A DNA stretch of 11,006 nucleotides from assembly GCA_016735355.1 (NCBI GenBank), contig JAERRQ010000105.1:1-11006 (forward strand). Direction: 5' to 3'. The stretch comes from Desulfobacterales bacterium. Lineage in GTDB: Bacteria > Desulfobacterota > Desulfobacteria > Desulfobacterales > BuS5. The translations under genes were made by a program, and so were the position numbers. The notes beneath the pieces are model-generated. The model was not told the DNA's origin, made no database searches, and saw nothing but the letters and a program-made list of their open reading frames with translations. This document shows, piece after piece, positions 5,724 through 11,006 of the stretch (positions are counted from its first letter, which is position 1; every line of letters begins with the position of its first letter).

Positions 5724-7691
5724 ATGACGGATATAAAAAAAACTATAGATATCGTACAGGAAATAGGTGGGAGCAGAACAATAGAAGCGGCAAAGCAAGT
5801 TTTTAAAGAAAAGATGGATAAGGAGAATCTTTCAAAAATCGAAAAAATCAAGACCACCGAAGTTTTGATCAAGATAGCAAACGCCATAGCAATGTGTGAT
5901 CCTGATACAATTTTTATAGTAACCGATACCGAAGAGGATAATCGTTTTGTCAGGGAATTCAGTTTAAAAAAAGGGGAAGAGAAAAAACTGACGATGGAGG
6001 ATCATACCATCCATTATGATCTTAGAGAGGAACAGGGCAGAATTATAGATAGAACATATTATATTACCGACCCTGAAGAGTTTATCAGCTCTCTTGCAAA
6101 CAGGATAGACCGACCGGATGCCCTTGAATATATTCAAAACAATATGAAAGGTCTTATGCGCGGGCATAAAATGTTCATAGGATTTTATATGCGTGGGCCT
6201 GTTGGTTCACCGGTTGCAAATCCTGCCCTGGAAATCACCAGCTCGGCTTATGTCGGTCACAGCGCTGAAATCCTTTATAGAAACGCATTTTCGGTTTTTG
6301 ACAAAGAGGTTGAACGGGCAGGTCATTTTTTTACAAATATACATAGTGAGGGGTTGAACCGACCTGAAGACCTGCCCCATGCAAGAGTCTTTATGGATCG
6401 AAAAAAGCAGACAACATACAGTTTCCTTTGCACTTATGCTGGGAACACGCTTTTGCTGAAAAAAGGGAATCACAGGCTTGCCGTTGACAGGTCGGTATAT
6501 GAGTACAGGGGAACCCAGCTTGCCGAGCACATGTTTATTACCGGAATTGAAGAACCGGAAGGCCGAATAACATGGGTTACCGGAGCTGCACCGAGTGGGT
6601 GCGGGAAAACGACCACGGCCATGGCCGGCGACCATTTTATAGGTGACGATCTTGCTCAAATGCGGATAGCCGCAGATGGTTCAATCAGATCGATTAACCC
6701 TGAAAAGGGTATTTTCGGTATTCTTAAGGATGTCAACAGGGAGGGCGATCCTGTTTTGATGGACTGCCTGCGAAAACCCGGTACTGAAGTAATCTGGTCT
6801 AATGTACTGATAGATGATAACGGCGTGCCCTACTGGACCGGCTGCGGAGAAGATATACCGGATAAAGGTTTTACATTTCAAGGTCCCTGGGAAAAAGGGA
6901 TGCTGGACAAAAATGGTAATGAGCTTCCCATATCTCACCCGAATGCACGCTGCACTTTAAATGCAAGCGCTCTTTCAAACTGTTCTGAAAGGATTGAAGA
7001 TCCTGATGGTGTTGTAATCAGGGTTATAACATACAGCGGTCGGGACAGTGATACCATGCCGCCTATCCGGGTTGCAAAAGATTCTGATCACGGTGTGGTA
7101 ATCGGCGCCTGCTTGGTATCGGAAGCAACCGCAGCCGAAATCGGAGCAACCGGAGTCAAGCGGGCTCCATGGGCCAATGCTCCTTTTATACCAGGCGTTT
7201 TGGGCGATTATATGGATTCACAATTCAAGTTTTACGGCAACAGACTGATTGCTGCCGACAAACAGCCTGTAATGTCAGGCCTGAACTATTTTCTTACGGA
7301 AGAAGCAAGAGGCGGCTCTTCAAAGAAACTGCTCGGCGAAAAAAGAGACGTCAAAGTCTGGCTGAGCTGGCTTGCAAAACTAGTTCATAAGGATATTGAT
7401 GTTATCAAAACTCCCATAGGCAATATTCCAAAGTTCAAAGATCTGCAAAAAATCTTTAAAACGAAGATTAATAAGGAATATACAATTGATCTCTATAATA
7501 AGCAGTTTTCCCTGTATCTTGATAACATATTGAAAAGAATAGATCTCCAGGTTGATGCCTACAAAAAAGGAACACATATTCCTGAAAGGATTTTTGAAAT
7601 TATGAATGAACAGAAAGAAGAACTTTTTAAACTTAAAGATAAATACGGAGCAGTTGTAACACCGTATCAGCTTGAGAATAATGATAAATAA
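5724..7691 (+). CDS. pckG: Phosphoenolpyruvate carboxykinase, GTP-type (divergent)
   Basis: PEP carboxykinase interconverts oxaloacetate plus GTP with PEP, GDP and CO2, linking C4 acids to gluconeogenesis or anaplerosis in the cytoplasm. The 655-residue protein shows the GTP-family layout: RGPVGSP (157-163), TYAGNTLLLKK (237-247) with Tyr238 and the metal-ligand Lys247, LAEHM with metal-ligand His269, P-loop APSGCGKT (289-296) with the characteristic reactive Cys293, metal-binding GDD (307-309), and HPNAR (405-409) with the substrate-binding arginine. It is divergent. The loop between P-loop and GDD is about seven residues shorter than in animal enzymes, and the aromatic nucleotide-binding cluster PFFGYNFG is replaced by PFIPGVLG (487-494). 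A lysine-rich C-terminal stretch (about 565-655) also looks unlike the classical enzymes. Nucleotide preference is therefore inferred from the family and not proven. It may be co-transcribed with the upstream gene or use its own weak promoter. Confidence 0.88.
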   Translation: MTDIKKTIDIVQEIGGSRTIEAAKQVFKEKMDKENLSKIEKIKTTEVLIKIANAIAMCDPDTIFIVTDTEEDNRFVREFSLKKGEEKKLTMEDHTIHYDLREEQGRIIDRTYYITDPEEFISSLANRIDRPDALEYIQNNMKGLMRGHKMFIGFYMRGPVGSPVANPALEITSSAYVGHSAEILYRNAFSVFDKEVERAGHFFTNIHSEGLNRPEDLPHARVFMDRKKQTTYSFLCTYAGNTLLLKKGNHRLAVDRSVYEYRGTQLAEHMFITGIEEPEGRITWVTGAAPSGCGKTTTAMAGDHFIGDDLAQMRIAADGSIRSINPEKGIFGILKDVNREGDPVLMDCLRKPGTEVIWSNVLIDDNGVPYWTGCGEDIPDKGFTFQGPWEKGMLDKNGNELPISHPNARCTLNASALSNCSERIEDPDGVVIRVITYSGRDSDTMPPIRVAKDSDHGVVIGACLVSEATAAEIGATGVKRAPWANAPFIPGVLGDYMDSQFKFYGNRLIAADKQPVMSGLNYFLTEEARGGSSKKLLGEKRDVKVWLSWLAKLVHKDIDVIKTPIGNIPKFKDLQKIFKTKINKEYTIDLYNKQFSLYLDNILKRIDLQVDAYKKGTHIPERIFEIMNEQKEELFKLKDKYGAVVTPYQLENNDK

Positions 7692-7699
7692 TGAGTTGT

Positions 7700-7715
7700 G
7701 AGTGACGTATCGCTC
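7700..7715 (+). other. Small hairpin just after the PEP carboxykinase gene
   Basis: GAGTGA and TCGCTC form a 6-bp stem (one G-T pair) around the loop CGTA, 9 bases after the stop codon. No T tract follows, so it is not a standard intrinsic terminator, but it could protect or mark the 3' end of the transcript. Confidence 0.25.
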
Positions 7716-7750
7716 AAGCTCGGCCCTGCTAAAGATTTTCATATAAAAAT

Positions 7751-7772
7751 TACCAGGTTTTAAAATTTGGTA
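7751..7772. repeat. 22-bp near-palindrome flanking the foldback element
   Basis: TACCA (7751-7755) and TGGTA (7768-7772) enclose TTTTAAAA. Only two base pairs of the 22-bp palindrome mismatch, and these become G-U pairs in a plus-strand transcript. It ends directly against the TAA that borders the 179-bp element. It may be part of the PEP carboxykinase 3' end, for instance a weak terminator stem, although no clean T tract follows. Confidence 0.45.
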
Positions 7773-7775
7773 TAA

Positions 7776-7954
7776 GGGCTCGGCAAAAAATAACTTGGTA
7801 GGATTTGCGCCCAAATTTGCCGTAGATTTAATTGATCTGATTACGCAAAACCGCAGGAATAGCGAGCTATTTCGAGGACTTTTGCGCATGAAGATCAATT
7901 AAAGATATGGTGAAGTTGGGATGCAAAAATGCCAAATTATTTTTTGCCGAGCCC
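7776..7954. mobile_element. 179-bp foldback (MITE-like) element
   Basis: The element is one long imperfect palindrome. Its termini are an 18-bp perfect inverted repeat, GGGCTCGGCAAAAAATAA at 7776-7793 and its complement at 7937-7954. Further matching blocks stay in the same register: TTTAATTGATCT (7827-7838) with its complement at 7892-7903, and CGCAAAA (7844-7850) with TTTTGCG (7880-7886). For all three blocks the paired positions sum to 15730, so the arms have not acquired insertions or deletions; the apex stem AATAGC/GCTATT (7858-7863 / 7866-7871) is offset by a single base. TAA flanks both ends (7773-7775 and 7955-7957) and may be a target-site duplication. There is no transposase. Size, full-length fold and short flanking duplication fit a non-autonomous MITE mobilised in trans. 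A long regulatory stem-loop is the alternative. The parent transposon family cannot be named from this copy. Confidence 0.75.
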
Positions 7955-7965
7955 TAAGGGCAGAA

Positions 7966-7997
7966 GGTCGTCGGCGTATTATAATACGCCGACAACC
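7966..7997. repeat. 32-bp palindrome upstream of the AmpG-like gene
   Basis: The core 7970-7993 is a perfect 24-bp palindrome (half-site GTCGGCGTATTA). After one mismatched pair it extends by GGT/ACC to 32 bp. The centre contains TATAAT (7980-7985), which reads as a -10 box on both strands. It lies 22 bases before the preferred ATG of the permease gene. It could be an operator for a dimeric regulator, a leader hairpin, or the end of another inserted repeat. No good -35 box sits at the right distance on the plus strand. Confidence 0.65.
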
Positions 7998-8018
7998 GAT
8001 AACGCAGTGAAATTGATT

Positions 8019-9284
8019 ATGTGGAAATCGATAAAAGATAGTGTCAAACTAATCTGCAGCGGCCGAATGCTTGTAACCCTTCTAATGGGTTTTGCGTCCG
8101 GTCTGCCGCTCCTGTTAACCATGTCTGTTCTGCAGGCATGGATGAAGGAAGAAAACATTGATCTGTCTCTTATCGGGCTCATCACCCTGGTACAGATTCC
8201 ATATACCTGGAAATTCCTGTGGGCGCCTTTGCTGGACCGTTTTATTCCGCCTTTTTTAGGCCGCAGAAGAGGATGGCTCTTTTTAATACAGATTGCCCTG
8301 GTATGTGCCATAGCAGGTTTGGGGTTTACCGATCCTGTGCATCATTTCCGAATGATGATATTTACGGCTCTGCTTATATCCTTTTTGAGCGCTTCACAGG
8401 ATATTGTAATTGATGCCTATCGTCGTGAAGACCTTCCCGACAAAGAACTGGGACTCGGTTCCTCTTTGTATATATATGGCTACAGAATGGGTACCCTGCT
8501 CGCTTCAGGAGGCGGTCTTATCCTGGCGGATCAGATCTCTTTTACCTATGTTTATCTTATCATGGCGGCCTGCATGCTACCATGTATATTTACCACGCTA
8601 TTTGCACCGGAACCGGCTGTACCGGGAAATACGCCGAAAACATTAAGAGAGGCGGTAATTGCCCCTCTAATGGAATACTTCAGCAGACGGAGCGCTTTGC
8701 TGATCCTGGCCTTTATACTGCTCTATAAAATAGGCGACACCATGGCCAGCGCCATGACCATACCATTTTATCTTGATATGGGATTTTCGAAAACCGAAAT
8801 CGGCACGGTTGTCAAATTATTCGGAACATGGGCTGTTATTGTCGGCGCGATTACAGGAGGCTTTCTTATGCTCCGTCTTGGAATAAGCCGAAGCTTATGG
8901 ATCTTCGGTTTTTTACAGGCAATCTCCACCGGATGCTTTGCCCTGCTGGTTAAAACAGGTCCCAGCATAACAGCTTTAACCTTTGTCATATCTTTTGAAA
9001 ATCTGAGCAGCGGCATGGGGACCGCCGCCTTTGTGGCTTTTATGGCAAGTATTACGGATAAAAGATTTACAGCCACACAATATGCCCTTTTGAGCAGCCT
9101 GATGGCCTTTCCCAGGGTTCTGGCCTCGGCTCCAACCGGATTTATGGCCCAAAGTGCAGGCTGGGAATTTTTTTTTATAATATGTATGCTGGTGGCAGTG
9201 CCGGGAATGCTGCTTTTACCAAAAATTGCCCCTTGGAATTTAGCAAATGGATCAGGAAAACGGAATACTATTACAAAAGGGTAA
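8019..9284 (+). CDS. AmpG-like MFS permease (anhydro-muropeptide importer family)
   Basis: This inner-membrane major facilitator protein resembles AmpG, which imports GlcNAc-anhydroMurNAc peptides for cell-wall recycling. In the 421-residue form it shows many hydrophobic helices consistent with about 12 membrane spans. AmpG-family signatures are PYTWKFLWAPLLDRF (61-75), the cytoplasmic loop FLGRRRGW (79-86), SASQDIVIDAYRRE (124-137), KIGDTMASAMTIPFY (237-251) and SSGMGTAAFVAFM (330-342). The start is a judgement. An in-frame ATG at 7929 would add 30 hydrophilic residues, the first of them encoded by the inserted foldback element and the rest by the palindrome, so MWKSIKDS at 8019 fits the family better. 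GTG 8007 is also possible. None has a good Shine-Dalgarno. Its 3' end overlaps the next gene by 38 bases. The substrate is inferred from family only. Confidence 0.85.
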   Translation: MWKSIKDSVKLICSGRMLVTLLMGFASGLPLLLTMSVLQAWMKEENIDLSLIGLITLVQIPYTWKFLWAPLLDRFIPPFLGRRRGWLFLIQIALVCAIAGLGFTDPVHHFRMMIFTALLISFLSASQDIVIDAYRREDLPDKELGLGSSLYIYGYRMGTLLASGGGLILADQISFTYVYLIMAACMLPCIFTTLFAPEPAVPGNTPKTLREAVIAPLMEYFSRRSALLILAFILLYKIGDTMASAMTIPFYLDMGFSKTEIGTVVKLFGTWAVIVGAITGGFLMLRLGISRSLWIFGFLQAISTGCFALLVKTGPSITALTFVISFENLSSGMGTAAFVAFMASITDKRFTATQYALLSSLMAFPRVLASAPTGFMAQSAGWEFFFIICMLVAVPGMLLLPKIAPWNLANGSGKRNTITKG

Positions 9285-11006
9285 AGACCTGCATAGGATC
9301 AGGAACAAAATTCTTGCCCTACCCCCTGAAAAAGCCCTTGATGCCATCCTGAATTCAGAGCATCCTTCTGCTGTTGTCCAATCATTCCAGGAAGATGACT
9401 TTTATTTTTTAATTAATGACATCGGATTGAACGATGCCGTAGAACTGCTCTCCCTGGCATCCACACGACAGTGGGAATATATTCTGGATATAGAGACATG
9501 GGACAGGGACAGGATTGACCTCAAATCCGTCACGCAATGGATCCACGCTCTCCTTACAGCCGCGCCAAAACGTTTAATCCAGTGGTTAAGTGATGAAAAA
9601 AAGGAATTGATTGAATTCTATCTTTTTAAAAATATCGAGCTAAAGATAAGGGAACATGATCAGGAGCCCTCCGAACTGGGGGATGATTTTTTCACTGATG
9701 ATGACACCTTTTATGTTAAGCCGCGCTTTAATCCTTACGGAGAGATGTCTGCGTCTGCAATGTATGCCCGGGAATATGATTCCGAATCTATACCTTCGGA
9801 ACATGATGAGATGGAACGCTCACAAACACTCCTGGAATTAATTAAACACCTTTCAGCCTATGATCATATCCTGTACCAGAAGATCCTCCTGGAATCGGAT
9901 GCTATCCTGCCGGCAGAGGTCGAAGAAGAGCAATACAGATTACGCAATGTAAGACTTGCTGAAAAAGGTTTTCTTCCTTTTGAAGATGCCATAGGTATAT
10001 ATAACCCGTTAAAACCAAAAAACATTAAAAAACTCGGCCAAAAAATTTTTGTGGCTGCTCCTGACAAGAACCCATTCCGTTCAGCCCCGCAATATCCCTT
10101 GTCAAACCTGAAAATTAAAAATATATTTACCCAGGCCCTTCAAACCATCAGGAGGGATGAAGTTATAGAGCAAATTCAACAGGAATTTGCAGGACTTGCC
10201 AATCAAATAATCTCCGCAGACCAAAAACCGGTTAGAAGCAGGGATGATCTGCGTAAGGTCGTAGAGAAAGCCTGCGGTTATCTAAATATTGGCCTGGAAA
10301 GTTTATCCGGAGAGCTGTCCGTAACCGGCAAAAAAGATATTGCCGCATATATAAAAAAATATCCCCTGGCGCTTATCTTCAGAATCGGGTACAGTTCAGT
10401 CTTGAAATTAAAATGGCGGGCGGATAGATGGTTGGAAACAAGCTGGTTTGCCGATCAAAATTTACCGCTCCCATTTTGGGGAGAAGAATGGACAGGTCTG
10501 CTGGGTGGACTTCTGATAAAAAAACCGCTTTTTTATGATAATTATAAATCCGGTGTGCTTTACAGGGAATTTCTATCAACCGAAGAGATCGCAGCAACCG
10601 CTGAAATATTAAGCATGATCACAAACTTTGATGATATTTTTTCAAAAATAGATGTTAGAATAAAATCGGCTGAAGCTTACGAACACCTTGACTATAAGAA
10701 TTTAATTCTAACCCTCTGGTGCAATGATCAAATTGATTCAATACATACGCAGGGAGAACTTTTGCCTGTCAATTTCGATAAATTCAAACCCTTTTTTGAT
10801 AATTTGTGGGAAGATACGCAACAAACTAATGATAAACAGAAACAAATAAAACTTAAAGTAAAAGAATCATTTCTGAACTGGCTCTCAGGAAAAACAGGGC
10901 TGGAAAAATACGATCTTTATACCGGATTCGGCCTGATCCTGGAGAAACTCTTCTCTGAAATAGAAGCCGAATACGGCAGGATAGCAACAAAAGACCTTGA
11001 TCACAG
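9247..11006 (+). CDS. DUF6178-like protein of unknown function, 3' end beyond the window
   Basis: An uninterrupted frame of 586 codons runs from ATG 9247 to the window edge without a stop. An in-frame TAG at 9241-9243 just upstream makes 9247 the first usable ATG. A weak GGA lies about 9-10 bases before it. The gene starts inside the last 38 bases of the permease gene, so coupled translation is likely. The protein is soluble, with no signal peptide or membrane helix. The N-terminal region (KDLHRIRNKILALPPEKALDA, then LINDIGLNDAVELLSLAS and YILDIETWDRDRIDLKSV, about 14-95), an acidic linker (about 137-153) and the block EEEQYRLRNVRLAEKGFLPFEDAIGIY (226-252) resemble what I recall of the DUF6178 family in Desulfobacterota. 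The rest is mostly helical and tryptophan-rich. No catalytic motif is recognisable and no function should be assigned. Confidence 0.8.
   Translation, partial: MDQENGILLQKGKDLHRIRNKILALPPEKALDAILNSEHPSAVVQSFQEDDFYFLINDIGLNDAVELLSLASTRQWEYILDIETWDRDRIDLKSVTQWIHALLTAAPKRLIQWLSDEKKELIEFYLFKNIELKIREHDQEPSELGDDFFTDDDTFYVKPRFNPYGEMSASAMYAREYDSESIPSEHDEMERSQTLLELIKHLSAYDHILYQKILLESDAILPAEVEEEQYRLRNVRLAEKGFLPFEDAIGIYNPLKPKNIKKLGQKIFVAAPDKNPFRSAPQYPLSNLKIKNIFTQALQTIRRDEVIEQIQQEFAGLANQIISADQKPVRSRDDLRKVVEKACGYLNIGLESLSGELSVTGKKDIAAYIKKYPLALIFRIGYSSVLKLKWRADRWLETSWFADQNLPLPFWGEEWTGLLGGLLIKKPLFYDNYKSGVLYREFLSTEEIAATAEILSMITNFDDIFSKIDVRIKSAEAYEHLDYKNLILTLWCNDQIDSIHTQGELLPVNFDKFKPFFDNLWEDTQQTNDKQKQIKLKVKESFLNWLSGKTGLEKYDLYTGFGLILEKLFSEIEAEYGRIATKDLDH

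Noticed and set aside
7718..7724. GCTCGGC just after pckG as a second copy of the foldback element terminus
   Set aside because: Only seven bases match the terminus and the A-tract that follows in the element is missing; likely chance.
7380..7898. 172-codon minus-strand ORF spanning the pckG end and the foldback element
   Set aside because: Its N-terminal part is read from the palindrome and the rest is antisense to conserved PEPCK sequence, with no ribosome site or known motif; a shadow frame.

Overview
The window looks like chromosomal housekeeping DNA from a Gram-negative anaerobe, most plausibly a Desulfobacterota (Desulfobacterales-like, 'deltaproteobacterial') genome. The basis is indirect. 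There is a divergent GTP-type PEP carboxykinase, a LarB nickel-pincer cofactor gene, an AmpG-type permease, and a large soluble protein resembling the DUF6178 family, which I associate with this phylum. No rRNA, tRNA, CRISPR array, phage module or intact insertion sequence is visible.

Layout. Positions 1-1967 hold a minus-strand operon, in transcription order: larB, a complete metal-dependent amidohydrolase, and the first codons of a third gene that leaves the window at base 1. Positions 1968-2383 are a 416-bp divergent intergenic region. On the larB side it carries a G/C hairpin followed by nine Ts (on the larB strand), which could be a leader terminator. Positions 2384-5662 run on the plus strand: a UvrD/Rep-family helicase, then, behind a near-consensus promoter, rdgB (XTP/dITP pyrophosphatase) coupled to an FMN nitroreductase-family gene. 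A PEP carboxykinase follows at 5724-7691. Positions 7692-8018 contain no gene but three successive palindromes, the central one a 179-bp foldback element. Positions 8019-11006 hold an AmpG-like MFS permease whose end overlaps the start of a large DUF6178-like protein that runs off the right edge.

How the genes fit together. The helicase and RdgB are DNA and nucleotide-pool maintenance functions. PEP carboxykinase links the C4 and C3 pools in central carbon metabolism. LarB makes the first intermediate of the nickel-pincer nucleotide, but larC, larE and larA are not visible, so its client enzyme here is unknown. The AmpG-like permease would import anhydro-muropeptides for cell-wall recycling.

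The most unusual item is the 179-bp element at 7776-7954. Its two arms pair in one register over almost the entire length, it has 18-bp perfect termini and it is flanked by TAA on both sides. It looks like a MITE or foldback element inserted just upstream of the AmpG-like gene, and its right arm supplies an in-frame ATG that could mislead start prediction. I do not see a convincing new multi-gene system in this window.
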